NCBI RefSeq assembly: GCF_020177375.1 | Contig: NZ_JAIWHV010000034.1 | Coordinates: 1-33,166, forward strand | DNA from: Saliphagus infecundisoli | GTDB lineage: Archaea > Halobacteriota > Halobacteria > Halobacteriales > Natrialbaceae | DNA length: 33,166 bases | Direction of reading: 5' to 3' | Notes under the pieces: model-generated | What the model was told of the DNA's origin: nothing | Database searches by the model: none | Seen by the model: the letters and a program-made list of their open reading frames with translations, nothing else | Shown: positions 1-10,362 of the stretch, piece by piece | Numbering within the stretch: position 1 is the stretch's first letter | Layout of the letters: each line of letters starts with the position of its first letter | Translations under genes and position numbers: made by a program

Positions 1-315
1 TGCACGCCACTCAGCACATCTTGCTCACCGAATCACAGATTGTCACGTAGATTCGACAGAATTCGCCTCAGATTTCATCTGATTCTACCGCGATTCGTTT
101 GTAGACGCTTTACATCCCAGAGGCGTGCGTTGCGAATGCCGGTATATCTATGCACGGGATTCGCGCTGAGCGCGGTATCATCGCTGAATGGAGGCCCAAT
201 TGAACGACTAGAAACTGCCACTCACCGAGCTGAATGGCAGTTGGCCACGACTTAGGCGGGAAATTCGATCGTCTGATAGCGATGCCTCTCTCGCCGGGCG
301 AACACGGAATGGATT
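1..315. other. Non-coding left edge with IS left end
   Basis: I see no credible gene here. From about position 133 the sequence matches, in inverted orientation, the DNA upstream of the transposase start near 2144-2166, so the left end of the insertion sequence probably lies here. The first 130 bases show nothing recognisable. Confidence 0.4.
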
Positions 316-2166
316 CTACAGCAATGTGACCACCCTCCGTCTCAGGAAGCCACGAAACCGCGGGGCGATGACCCGCGGTTTCGTGCGAAACTCGACGACG
401 CCGAGCGATCGTTGGACGAGGAGATCAACGAGCAGCCACATGTCGTACAGCAGCATCGCGAACCCGAAGTGGAACAACCGCACCGCGTACTCTTTGGATG
501 TCGTCCACGGTGCAAACTGCTTGATACTGCCGTACGAGCTTTCGATCCCACCGCGGCGGGTGTAGCGTTTGATCTTCCGGTGCGTTTGACGCCGATCCAG
601 ACGAATCTCGTCGTCAACGGCGAGATTCGTCAAGAATACCTGCTCTCCGTCGTAATCTTCGTCCGGCGGAAATCCAACTAACGTTGTCTCGACTCTGGTT
701 AATCGCCTACTATCTTTGACCGGCCCGTAGAACCCGTGCTCGTCTTTGACCGTCACCTGCTTGTTTCCGTCTCTGTCCTCGTCCATACGCGCGATGAACC
801 GCTTGACGCGGTCATCGCGCCTGGCCGGAATCACGTAGAACAGGTTTCGCTGTTCGAGCGCAGCCACGACGTCGGCGGCGTGAAACTCCCGATCAGCGAA
901 GACACGGCGAACGCTCAGGTTAGCACGCTCTTCGACGATATCGACGAGCCGGCGGACGACGCCGCCGGCTCGATACGATTTCTCGTCGTCCGCGTACGCA
1001 TCCGGATCGTGGTCATCGGCGTCACCGATCGGCAGCATCGCTGCAGTGAACAGGACGTTATCGCCGACAATACTCGCTGTCGCGACCTTGTGACACCAGT
1101 TGTAGGACTTGTTCTCGGGTGCGCCTTGCACGCGAACGAGTTCATCGCGGTCACCGTAGTACGCGACGTACGTCATGTCGATCGCGAGCATCACCGGTCG
1201 CTCGAACTCGATGGCGGGCTTGGCCCGCGTCAAGACGCGGGCCGCGCCCCGGTTGACCATCGCGGTGATGTCGTTGATCTCCAACCCCTTGATCGCCTCC
1301 AACAGCGTTTCTCCGGACGGTCCATCAGCGAAAAACGGGTCGGAGATATCCGGCTCTGGATTAACGTAATCGCCGTAGGTCTCGGCACCGCCGTTGGCGG
1401 CGGTGCCTGTGACCCCGAGTAACGTTTCCAGCACCAGCAGCTCGTCGTCATCGTAGATCACGCCATCAGGACGGTCGAACTCGATCGCCGGGAAGACGAC
1501 CGTGGTGAGTTCGTCCAGTACCTCGCGAGTCTTCCCGCGGATGAGACGGTTGACCGTGCGCTTGGAGGCGCCAGTCGGCGCCTCCGAAGCGCTCTCAGCC
1601 GTCGGTGCCCCGATTGGACTTCCGTGACGAGCGGCGAGCGCCCGGATCTGGCGGCTACTCGTCTCAATTGTTCGCTCGAGCTCTGCGAACCGACGACGCC
1701 GAGCACGTGAGAGCGTGCTTTGATCGGGGACGTCGTCTGGATCAAATCCCAGGTCAGCAGCCGTTTCTGGTTCGGATTCGAGCGTCCGATGCACGGCGGC
1801 ATCGGACGCGTCGTCGAGTTCGCCTAGAAGGATAGCTCGAAGCATTGGCTCGAACGGTTTCGAGTCATGCCATTCTGGATACGGATCGTCTCGTGCATAT
1901 GAGGAGAGGTCGAGGTGGCCGACCACCTCGACCGAAGTGGTCGTATCGTCGATGATTTCTGCGGCCTGCTGTGTCAACAGCAGCTGTCCGCCAGCAAGCG
2001 GGTCGATATCTGTGCGTTGATCATCCGGTCGTGGGTCGGCGCTGCCCGCGGCAGCACCGACCCGATCTGTGTTGTCTGTGACCACCCCCGCGACTGCTCA
2101 CTCACGTTGAGTCAGGCATCCGAATCCCTCTCGTCCATCCGATCCGTGCATAGATCCTGTCGTTCG
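133..2166 (-). mobile_element. Insertion sequence with IS4-type transposase (approximate ends)
   Basis: One large transposase gene is bracketed by imperfect inverted repeats. CTATGCACGG at 148-157 is answered by CCGTGCATAG at 2144-2153. Outside these, CGAATGCCGG at about 133-142 resembles the reverse complement of the sequence ending at 2166. The repeats lie on either side of the single ORF, so the element is about 2.0 kb. No clear target-site duplication is visible, so the exact ends are uncertain by some tens of bases. Confidence 0.55.
316..2085 (-). CDS. IS4-type DDE transposase
   Basis: Transposase of 589 residues that would cut and rejoin the ends of its own element. DDE residues are visible: a first Asp in AIDMTYVAYYGD, a second in VFADREFH, and the Glu in RRGGIESSYGSIK. 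That last segment fits the Y-x2-R-x3-E-x6-K signature of the IS4 superfamily exactly (Tyr, Arg, Glu, Lys all present). The N-terminal 250 residues are longer than in many IS4 proteins and contain a putative DNA-binding region (SKRTVNRLIRGKTREVLDEL). The start is GTG; no better ATG lies nearby. The C-terminal 40 residues are hydrophobic then Arg-rich. The reading frame is intact, so the element may still be active. The exact family within the IS4/ISH3-like group is not assigned. Confidence 0.85.
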   Translation of the reverse strand: MVTDNTDRVGAAAGSADPRPDDQRTDIDPLAGGQLLLTQQAAEIIDDTTTSVEVVGHLDLSSYARDDPYPEWHDSKPFEPMLRAILLGELDDASDAAVHRTLESEPETAADLGFDPDDVPDQSTLSRARRRRFAELERTIETSSRQIRALAARHGSPIGAPTAESASEAPTGASKRTVNRLIRGKTREVLDELTTVVFPAIEFDRPDGVIYDDDELLVLETLLGVTGTAANGGAETYGDYVNPEPDISDPFFADGPSGETLLEAIKGLEINDITAMVNRGAARVLTRAKPAIEFERPVMLAIDMTYVAYYGDRDELVRVQGAPENKSYNWCHKVATASIVGDNVLFTAAMLPIGDADDHDPDAYADDEKSYRAGGVVRRLVDIVEERANLSVRRVFADREFHAADVVAALEQRNLFYVIPARRDDRVKRFIARMDEDRDGNKQVTVKDEHGFYGPVKDSRRLTRVETTLVGFPPDEDYDGEQVFLTNLAVDDEIRLDRRQTHRKIKRYTRRGGIESSYGSIKQFAPWTTSKEYAVRLFHFGFAMLLYDMWLLVDLLVQRSLGVVEFRTKPRVIAPRFRGFLRRRVVTLL

Positions 2167-2228
2167 TAACTCCAGGAGAGAGTTTGGAAGGAAGATGAGA
2201 CTGCAGCCAGTATAGCCTTCTGTACTTT

Positions 2229-2711
2229 CTATGGTGGATTACTCGCGGCGTTCAACGGGTCGTAGGAGCCTGCATGATACGCAATACGCCATAGCTTGAG
2301 AACAGCACGAGTGACGAGTGCTTCGACAGACTGCTTGATGCAGGACTCTTCAACGTCGTCAGGATCAGCGGTGGCATCAGGAGGTGGGTGATAGTGCTCA
2401 TTTCCCGGAACATGGATGTAGTCTCCGTCATGAGAATGCTTCCCCCAGCGGAAGTTCACGCCATCAGCGTCGGTGTAGTGAAATTTGTAGTCTGCTCGGG
2501 TCGTCCATTGAACATCAATCCGGGCGGATTCAGCATGACAGAGTCCATCCTCGAGCGGAACTTCCAGAACTGTCGGATTGAGATAGTCATCTAGCGATGG
2601 CGCTGCAAGCGGTTCTTCTCTATCGATGATGTCACGAATCGTGAGGAGCGCTGGCCGATCGATCGGTCCTCGGAGTGAATGGGACTCATCTGTCTCATCT
2701 CTCTTCACCAT
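2229..2711 (-). CDS. TumE-like toxin (DUF6516-like) candidate
   Basis: A 160-residue protein. Its centre (about residues 65-110) has the pattern YKFHYTDADGVNFRWGKHSH followed by HVPGNEHYHPPPD: aromatic/His strand, D-x-x-G turn, R-W, then a His/Pro-rich segment. This resembles the TumE (DUF6516) toxin family, which has an RWDNAPHH...PHHKH-type core. It follows the HTH gene with only 3 bases between the upstream stop codon and this ATG, so the two are almost certainly cotranscribed. In TumE-TumA systems an HTH protein is the antitoxin, and the gene order HTH then TumE fits. The family call is from pattern memory and the histidine cluster is not identical. It could instead be an unrelated haloarchaeal small protein. 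Confidence 0.6.
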   Translation of the reverse strand: MVKRDETDESHSLRGPIDRPALLTIRDIIDREEPLAAPSLDDYLNPTVLEVPLEDGLCHAESARIDVQWTTRADYKFHYTDADGVNFRWGKHSHDGDYIHVPGNEHYHPPPDATADPDDVEESCIKQSVEALVTRAVLKLWRIAYHAGSYDPLNAASNPP

Positions 2712-2714
2712 CTC

Positions 2715-3305
2715 TCAGACAGGAATATTACCGTCGGTTGTCCGTGACTCGTCGTCAACAAACCGCTCGGCGTTCGCAATCGAGAGTGCAGCATTCGCGA
2801 AAGCAAGATTTCGGCGCGTCGTCTGCCAGTTTTGGAGTGTCTCAGCGTCGATATCGGATTGGTTGGAGTCAGTCTCGGAGAGAAGTTGGTTTGTCTGCTC
2901 AATGGTCACCTCCTCGGGTGAATCGACTCCATATTCTTCCCGGTAGGTGTTGAGCTGATCCCTCATCTCCGAAATTCGTGTGACGAGCTCGTCGGTCGAG
3001 ACGTGTTCGAGGATGTCTGCTGCCTGCTCAACGACGAGCGATTCCGACGACCGCTGATAGGTCGTCCCACCATGTTCCCCGGTTGTAGTGCCGACGAAGC
3101 CCTCATCAGCGAGGGCGTTCAGATGTTTCCGGGCTGTCTTCGGTGAGGTCTGCGCGTCTTCAGCGACAGTATCAGCTGATACGGGCGAGTAGGTATGGGC
3201 AATAACGTGACGAACACGCTCGTAGGGAGTCGTCTCAGACACCCACTCGTCGCTAACCACCTCGTTGATGTCCTCAAATTCGTCTGGTAGAGTTGTGTCG
3301 CCCAT
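2715..3305 (-). CDS. Winged-HTH protein, putative antitoxin/regulator (DUF7342-like)
   Basis: A 196-residue protein. Residues about 25-80 form a winged helix (YERVRHVIAHTYSPVSADTV then SPKTARKHLNALADEGFV), followed by a wing with TTTGEHGGTTYQRS. The C-terminal half is helical and acidic with a predicted coiled segment (VTRISEMRDQLNTYREEYGV). Such proteins are common on haloarchaeal plasmids and typically precede a small gene like the one downstream. It probably binds DNA, perhaps its own promoter, and may neutralise the downstream TumE-like protein. A TATA-like ACTATACTCC on the minus strand about 27 nt before the ATG fits a leaderless transcript. A 7-bp inverted repeat lies further upstream at 3375-3392. 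Confidence 0.75.
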   Translation of the reverse strand: MGDTTLPDEFEDINEVVSDEWVSETTPYERVRHVIAHTYSPVSADTVAEDAQTSPKTARKHLNALADEGFVGTTTGEHGGTTYQRSSESLVVEQAADILEHVSTDELVTRISEMRDQLNTYREEYGVDSPEEVTIEQTNQLLSETDSNQSDIDAETLQNWQTTRRNLAFANAALSIANAERFVDDESRTTDGNIPV

Positions 3306-3663
3306 GCCTTCACTACCGAGACAGAGGAGTATAGTTCTTTGGTGAAGTAATATTCTCCTCTATTTGGGGTGAGTTCAATACGTATGTATTGAGTGTTCCA
3401 ATCTCAACTTCTAGCCAGGGTCGATCGATACACAGTTTCAGAAAGTAGAACGCTACCAATCGATTGACTTTGGGCTCTATCAGTCCGAACCCGTATCCCC
3501 TCGTCACTGTTCGCCGCTTTTCATGCTTGAGCTGATACTTGTATTCGAGACAAAATGTAGAGGTGATACCGACGATGAATATCATAGAATTCGCCGCAAG
3601 CAAGTTGCCGGCGACTGCATTTCCAGCATTACCCATTTCCGACCCGAGAGAGAACGAGCAACT
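3306..3663. other. Intergenic region with divergent promoters and a short palindrome
   Basis: No credible gene was found. The left part contains the TATA-like element for the minus-strand HTH gene (about 3327-3336) and a perfect inverted repeat TCAATAC-GTAT-GTATTGA at 3375-3392, a possible operator for the toxin-antitoxin-like operon. The rest lies upstream of the small plus-strand gene at 3664. Local AT content is higher than in the flanking genes. Confidence 0.4.
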
Positions 3664-3951
3664 ATGCCCAGCGATTCCGACTCGAATGGTGTCCGCGTCT
3701 GGCTCGTCGAGCGGACGTACTCCGACGACGAGCAAAACCTCATCATCCTTACCTACGCGACCCCGGATGGCGAGCAGTACTACCGCAAGGAGCGGGCGCT
3801 CACTTCCTTCACCGATGTCCGCGACACGACGGCCGCCGTCGATGCCGACCCAGACAATCTCGGTTCGGTCAATGACTCCGATCTGCAGGAGCAGTACGCC
3901 GCCGAGGCCCAGCGAATGCAGGAGGGACACGACCCCGACGACGTAATTTGA
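3664..3951 (+). CDS. Small acidic hypothetical protein
   Basis: A 95-residue protein of unknown function, acidic as usual for haloarchaea. The middle reads VRVWLVERTYSDDEQNLIIL then YATPDGEQYYRKERALTSF, a likely small beta sheet; the C-terminal third is acidic and helical (LQEQYAAEAQRMQEGHDPDD). The open frame extends upstream, but composition and protein character change at the ATG at 3664, so that start is preferred. It sits 63 nt ahead of the HTH-10 regulator in the same direction and may belong to the metal-resistance group, though nothing in its sequence shows metal binding (no Cys or His cluster apart from one His). Confidence 0.7.
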   Translation: MPSDSDSNGVRVWLVERTYSDDEQNLIILTYATPDGEQYYRKERALTSFTDVRDTTAAVDADPDNLGSVNDSDLQEQYAAEAQRMQEGHDPDDVI

Positions 3952-4014
3952 CTCCGGTCAACACGATGGCAGCACCGAGCGACGTGTTATATCCAGGCAC
4001 TCCCTATGCGTGGT

Positions 4015-4764
4015 ATGCGCGAACTCGTCTTCGCCCTTGAATACGAGCCGGGGTGCAACAGGGTGGCGGACGCCCTCGCCGACCACCCCGATGCCCGCGT
4101 CCGCTCACTCTCGTTGCACGCTACTGCCAAGCAGCTCTGGCGAGTCGATCACGCCACCGGAACTCCCGACGCACTCGATGCCATCGAGGACGCCTTTCTC
4201 ACTAGCGACTACTACGCTGACTGTCTCGCTACCGAGGACTGCAACGCCACCCAAACCACCAACGTCCTCGACCGCACGGATGACACGCTCGTCCTCTACT
4301 CCGACTGGGAACGCACGCCCACCTGCGCGTCCGTTCCTCATATCGCCCGCGACCACCTCGGCGACGGCGTGCTATTCGAGACACGTCACGAAGGGCGTTA
4401 CTACACGTGGCGGCTCATCCACTCCGGTGAGGGCGACGTGGCGGCGTTCTTCGACGCCCTCGAAGCCGCTGTCGGGGACTGCGCCCAAATGGAGATGCTC
4501 CGAACAGCAGACACGACGACGTCAGCGGGGGGAGTCGACGAGACGCAACGTGACCTGTCTCCAGAGCAGGAGGCAGCACTCCGGGCAGCCGTCGAACACG
4601 GGTACTACGAGTCACCACGCGAACTCGACGTCGGCGAACTGGCCGAGCATCTCGATGTGCCACGGTCGACGCTTACCTACCGACTCCGCCGAGCGGAGGA
4701 ACACTTGGCGAAGCAGCACGTCGCCGGCGAGCGAGTGCTGGAAGAACCCCCAGCAACACGCTGA
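4015..4764 (+). CDS. HTH-10 (bacterio-opsin activator-like) regulator, probable metal sensor
   Basis: A 249-residue haloarchaeal regulator. The N-terminal 180 residues form a sensor region. The C-terminal part (about residues 182-237) is the HTH-10 domain: LSPEQEAALRAAVEHGYYES, then the helix-turn-helix ELAEHLDVPRSTLTYRLRRAE. The sensor region has several cysteines (EPGC near residue 14, ADCLATEDC, TPTC, GDC), and the gene ends 58 nt before a heavy-metal ATPase. It may therefore sense the transported metal and control that gene; this is inference. ATGs occur at 4006 and 4015. A TATATCC-type box at about 3987-3992 lies roughly 25 nt before 4015, favouring the second as a leaderless start. The window does not show whether it activates or represses. 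Confidence 0.8.
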   Translation: MRELVFALEYEPGCNRVADALADHPDARVRSLSLHATAKQLWRVDHATGTPDALDAIEDAFLTSDYYADCLATEDCNATQTTNVLDRTDDTLVLYSDWERTPTCASVPHIARDHLGDGVLFETRHEGRYYTWRLIHSGEGDVAAFFDALEAAVGDCAQMEMLRTADTTTSAGGVDETQRDLSPEQEAALRAAVEHGYYESPRELDVGELAEHLDVPRSTLTYRLRRAEEHLAKQHVAGERVLEEPPATR

Positions 4765-4771
4765 CTCCAGT

Positions 4772-4785
4772 TTGGAATATTCCAA
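4772..4785. promoter_or_regulatory. Perfect 14-bp palindrome, candidate operator of the metal ATPase
   Basis: TTGGAATATTCCAA is perfectly self-complementary and sits between the HTH-10 gene and the P1B ATPase. A TATA-like ACTTATC follows at about 4791-4797 and the ATPase ATG is at 4823, so the palindrome is just upstream of, or touching, the BRE/TATA position. This is where an activator or metal-responsive regulator would bind. The adjacent HTH-10 protein is the obvious candidate ligand, but this is not proven. Confidence 0.6.
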
Positions 4786-4822
4786 CAAAGACTTATCGAA
4801 CTGACGCCCCTACCGTGAGGTA

Positions 4823-7192
<2,370 letters not shown>

Positions 7193-7466
7193 CGCCTCCC
7201 TTCTCTCTCCAAGTCTACTGTACTGCCAGGGCTGTTTCCGGAGGCCGTCTTCCTCAACTGGAGGCTCCAGTTCCCTCTCGTTCTCTTGTACCCATTCCGT
7301 CAGCTCCCAGAGGGCCTCGTCGAAGCGCCGGCGTAACACCTTGACCGCCCGGTACCGCTCCGTGATCCCTGTATGATCGAGGGAGAGGCGAAGATTTGCG
7401 CCCATCTCGGTCACATTCTACCGGTACTCCCAATACCGAAGAGCGTCTCGTTCGAAGCAACCTACC

Positions 7467-7916
7467 GTGGACACAGACCCAATATATCGTGAAGTGCAGC
7501 AGTTTCGTCAGCGGTGGCTCTGGGCCCTACTCGGCGGGACAGCGCTGATCATGCTCGTGTTCGGGCCCGTCTCGTGGCCCGGACTCGTCATCGTTGGGGC
7601 CGTCGCCGCGTTCGTCTACAGTTTTCGCCTCGAAACGGAGGTCAGACTTGATGGGGTCTATTTCAAGATGTGGCCGCTTCATCGGTCGTTCCGTCGAATT
7701 GCCTGGTCGGAGATCGACCAGTATGAGGCAAGAACGTACAGACCTCTTCGTGAGTTCGGTGGCTGGGGGATTCGCTGGACACCGGGCAAGCGTGCGTACA
7801 ACATCAGCGGCAACCGGGGCGTCTGGATCCAACGGCCGAACGCTAGTGACGTTCTCGTAGGGTCACAGCACACAGAGGACTGCATTACTGCGATTGACGA
7901 GGTCTCTACGAACTGA
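7467..7916 (+). CDS. Two-helix membrane protein with PH-like domain (DUF6141-like)
   Basis: A 149-residue membrane protein beginning with GTG. Two hydrophobic helices lie at about residues 18-35 and 38-55 (LWALLGGTALIMLVFG, GLVIVGAVAAFVYSF). A small beta-rich soluble domain follows, with FRRIAWSEIDQYEARTY and REFGGWGIRW, then NISGNRGVWIQ and VLVGSQHTEDCITAID. The pattern GGWGIR...NISGNRGV...LVGSQ is that of bacterial/archaeal PH-like (DUF6141-type) membrane proteins. Function is unknown. It has no evident partner: the flanking genes are the small minus-strand ORF and the integrase. Confidence 0.75.
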   Translation: MDTDPIYREVQQFRQRWLWALLGGTALIMLVFGPVSWPGLVIVGAVAAFVYSFRLETEVRLDGVYFKMWPLHRSFRRIAWSEIDQYEARTYRPLREFGGWGIRWTPGKRAYNISGNRGVWIQRPNASDVLVGSQHTEDCITAIDEVSTN

Positions 7917-8011
7917 GTGGCAACAGTGTCATGGCGAATGCTTCGCTCATACATTGAGAACCTCAGTCGCAACTACCGTCATCTGTTTCTGAGAGTAGAA
8001 CGCTGATCAAA

Positions 8012-8043
8012 AATGTTCGACTCCGTTAGTAGAATCGAACATT
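8012..8043. promoter_or_regulatory. 9-bp inverted repeat upstream of the integrase
   Basis: AATGTTCGA at 8012-8020 and TCGAACATT at 8035-8043 are perfect inverted copies separated by 14 bases. The right arm overlaps a TATA-like TTACTT at about 8042, some 28 nt before the integrase ATG at 8074. The site could be an operator controlling the integrase, or a recombinase-binding core with inverted arms. The sequence alone cannot separate these. Confidence 0.5.
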
Positions 8044-8073
8044 ACTTGAACGGCGACTGTCCTCGGGTGAGTA

Positions 8074-8670
8074 ATGGCGTCGGACGACAAGTGCTGGCTG
8101 AAACCCGAACAGGTCGAAGCCATGCGCGCCGCTGCTCGCGACGGACGCCACTCGCTCCGGGACGACGCCCTGATCGTTCTCATGTACGACACGGGACTCC
8201 GGCGAGCGGAGCTCTCACAGCTCGATCGTGCGATGGTCGACCTCGAGGACGGCGACCTCCGGATCCCGACGCGGATCCAGAAGGACTACCCCAACGATCG
8301 GACCCCGGACCCGGCGACGTTCGAGCTGGACGCGGCGGGCGTCCTGGGGACGGTTGACGCGATCGAGGAGTATCTCGACGATCGCGACGACTCGGCGGCG
8401 TTGTTCCCGAGTCAGAAGGGGTCGCGGATGACACCGAAGGGTATCAACGACGTCGTGCAGCGGGCCGCACGCCGCGCGGAGATCCGTCCCTACTCCTATG
8501 AGGGTCGTCGGTCGGCCGACGTTGTCTCGTCGCACACGCTCCGGCACAGCGTCGCCTGGCGGATGCTCCGGGCTGAGGAGGACAATCGACTATATCACGT
8601 CCGGAACCGACTCCGCCATTCTTCTATCTTGACGACTGAGCGTGAGTACGACCACTTCCAGCGGATCTAA
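8074..8670 (+). CDS. Minimal tyrosine recombinase (phage integrase family)
   Basis: A 198-residue site-specific recombinase that is essentially only a catalytic domain. Conserved residues are in order: Arg43 in YDTGLRRAEL, Lys70 in TRIQKDYP, His154-x2-Arg157 in SSHTLRHS, His182 in RLRHSS, and nucleophile Tyr192 in TEREYDHF. The N-terminal arm-binding/SAM-like domain of longer integrases is absent or reduced to about 15 residues, as in many small haloarchaeal integrases. It would break and rejoin DNA at an att or resolution site. The ORF is intact. A 9-bp inverted repeat abuts the promoter, and a wrecked homing endonuclease gene follows 49 nt downstream, so this may be the remnant of an integrated element. 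Confidence 0.85.
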   Translation: MASDDKCWLKPEQVEAMRAAARDGRHSLRDDALIVLMYDTGLRRAELSQLDRAMVDLEDGDLRIPTRIQKDYPNDRTPDPATFELDAAGVLGTVDAIEEYLDDRDDSAALFPSQKGSRMTPKGINDVVQRAARRAEIRPYSYEGRRSADVVSSHTLRHSVAWRMLRAEEDNRLYHVRNRLRHSSILTTEREYDHFQRI

Positions 8671-8719
8671 TGACAGGCGAAAGGGACGTCTGCGGACACT
8701 ACGATGGGAGATCGACAAA

Positions 8720-9404
8720 ATGGGTGACCAGATCCGGGGGCCAGGTCTCAATGCCTGCCCCCAGTGTAGCGAGACGAAGACATCGTATCCGCAACACTGG
8801 AACCAGAGCTCGAACTGCGACTACCCCACGCTCAACCTACATATCCACGAGATCGCCACTGGTGCGCTCATGGGCGACGGATCGCTCGAGGGACGCGAAC
8901 GGGCCAAGCTCCGCGTCGAGACGACGACTCGAGCGTTCGCGCTGTGGCTCTACGAGCAGTTCGGCATGGCTGCTGGGAGCGTCCGACGGTTTCCACAGGA
9001 CGATCCCGACCACAACGTCTATCGCGTCTCGACGATCGCCCATCCTGAGTTCAACCACTACCGAGACTGCATCGGGACGGCGAGAAGTGTATCCCTGAGC
9101 ACATCCGACTCCGGCCGCTGTCGACGCGCATGTTCGTCGCCTACGACGGCTCACTCACGTTCGGTGGCAATGAACACCTACGGATGACGTTCCGACCGTT
9201 GACGACGGCTATCGTGAAGACTTGGCGCACACACTCCCACGACTCGAAATCGAGATCACGCCCCGCGTAGGCTCGCGTCGAGTCTCGATCGACGTGCCTG
9301 ACGTCCCCCGGCTCCTTGAGTGGATCGGCAACCCCGTCCCAAGTGCCGAATACAAATGGGCGACGTCGAAGGGGGAGTACGACCGGCTTCGCGATCGGCA
9401 GTAA
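8720..9404 (+). pseudogene. LAGLIDADG-type homing endonuclease gene broken by two frameshifts
   Basis: The coding signal starts at ATG 8720 (MGDQIRG) with a zinc-ribbon-like ACPQCSETKTSYPQHW, then HEIATGALMGDGSLEGRERA, a recognisable LAGLIDADG first helix (ALMGDGSL). It continues in this frame to about 9075 (HPEFNHYRDCIG). It resumes in another frame at about 9079 with GEKCIPEHIRLRPLSTRMFV and AYDGSLTFGGNEHLRM, the second LAGLIDADG-like segment. From about 9215 it is in the third frame with LAHTLPRLEIEITPRVGSRR and the family-typical ending SAEYKWATSKGEYDRL. One continuous homology-like sequence across three frames means two indels. Intact haloarchaeal relatives also end in a YKW motif. The gene is probably inactive. 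Confidence 0.75.
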
Positions 9405-9598
9405 TGCCTTTAAGCGAACGTGTTGAGATGGCACGCTTCAGAAGCTCGAGGTACTCAGCCGGACACCGCGTTTCCGTTGTATCTGGAGTCAAGCAGGTAG
9501 ATTGCTTATGCACAACCAAGTTCGGGATCTCCATTAGCAAGATAAATTCCACAGATTTCCTGGATGATAAATTTGCCTTGCTAATCTTTGGTAGATAT

Positions 9599-10009
9599 TC
9601 ACGGGTCTGTACTAGAAATGCCTTGTCTAACGAAAAGGATAATGAGTCTTATCCCGTTACCGAAAATAACCGCAATTATATAAAAATACACAAGCCGGGC
9701 TGAATAGTAGACTAAAGAAATGTCTGGTATTACTATATCGAATATATCAAATATCGACACAAAAATATACCAAATAAGCATGAATGGGTATAAAATTGGG
9801 TAATACCATTGATACAGAGGTGCACTGCCACCCTCATATCTCGATATTGTCTCGCCTTGTGCATCGACAATTCCACCAGCATACCCGGAAACTGCACCCG
9901 TGGTAATTATATCGAGAAAGATTGGGAAAAGAGCAAAAAACAAAAATATAGCTAGTATGTATCTGTTCGGACGGAGAAGTCGGATAACCTTATTGGGAAT
10001 GAAATCCAT
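9599..10009 (-). CDS. Four-helix membrane protein in an AT-rich island
   Basis: A 136-residue membrane protein of unknown function. Hydrophobic helices lie at about 17-36 (YILAIFLFFALFPIFLDI), 72-92 (YPFMLIWYIFVSIFDIFDIV) and 105-128 (VYFYIIAVIFGNGIRLIILF), with a polar outward loop between (GGIVDAQGETISRYEGGSAP). Codon use is AT-rich, with many A or T third positions, unlike the neighbouring GC-rich genes, which suggests recent acquisition. No partner gene is adjacent: the endonuclease pseudogene lies on one side and AT-rich non-coding DNA on the other. The frame is intact over 137 codons in AT-rich DNA, where stops are frequent, which supports it being real. Confidence 0.65.
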   Translation of the reverse strand: MDFIPNKVIRLLRPNRYILAIFLFFALFPIFLDIITTGAVSGYAGGIVDAQGETISRYEGGSAPLYQWYYPILYPFMLIWYIFVSIFDIFDIVIPDISLVYYSARLVYFYIIAVIFGNGIRLIILFVRQGISSTDP

Positions 10010-10362
10010 GGGCGAATTATATTCGCCTATTGATATTGCAACGGGCGCGAGTATTTTGTGCCACGGTGTCTATTCACATTCACTAAACAAATAGTGGTGG
10101 CATCTAATAAACCCATTTGGGAATAGCACTTTCATATACTTATGAATATTTATAGTGGTTATGGTATTATATATCAGTTCCATTGTTGATTTACATTGCC
10201 AGAACTAGACTGATGACCAGTTGGGAGTGTAATAATAATCGGACGAAACGAACGCCTGATCCGTGCATTAATCAGCTACCTAGCCGACGTCAGGTTGTAT
10301 CGAAGGCGGAGTCCCGCAGCTGACGGCCACAGAGCACCCCATGTGCCGAGTGAAACGAAGCC
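10010..10362. other. AT-rich intergenic region
   Basis: No gene was found. The sequence is strongly AT-rich up to about 10200, with several short dyads such as TTCATA-TACT-TATGAA at 10131-10146. It may hold the promoter for the minus-strand membrane protein. It marks a sharp composition change toward the GC-rich DUF6788-like gene. I found no convincing iteron series, so I do not call an origin. Confidence 0.4.

Noticed and set aside
3376-3391. CAATACGTATGTATTG as a transposon end
   Set aside because: A single short dyad without a partner; more likely an operator, if anything.
3313-3930. 205-residue minus-strand ORF
   Set aside because: It overlaps the better plus-strand gene at 3664-3951 and its protein lacks haloarchaeal character.
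10010-10280. Possible replication origin in AT-rich DNA
   Set aside because: No iterons, ORB-like repeats or adjacent Orc/Cdc6 or Rep gene seen.
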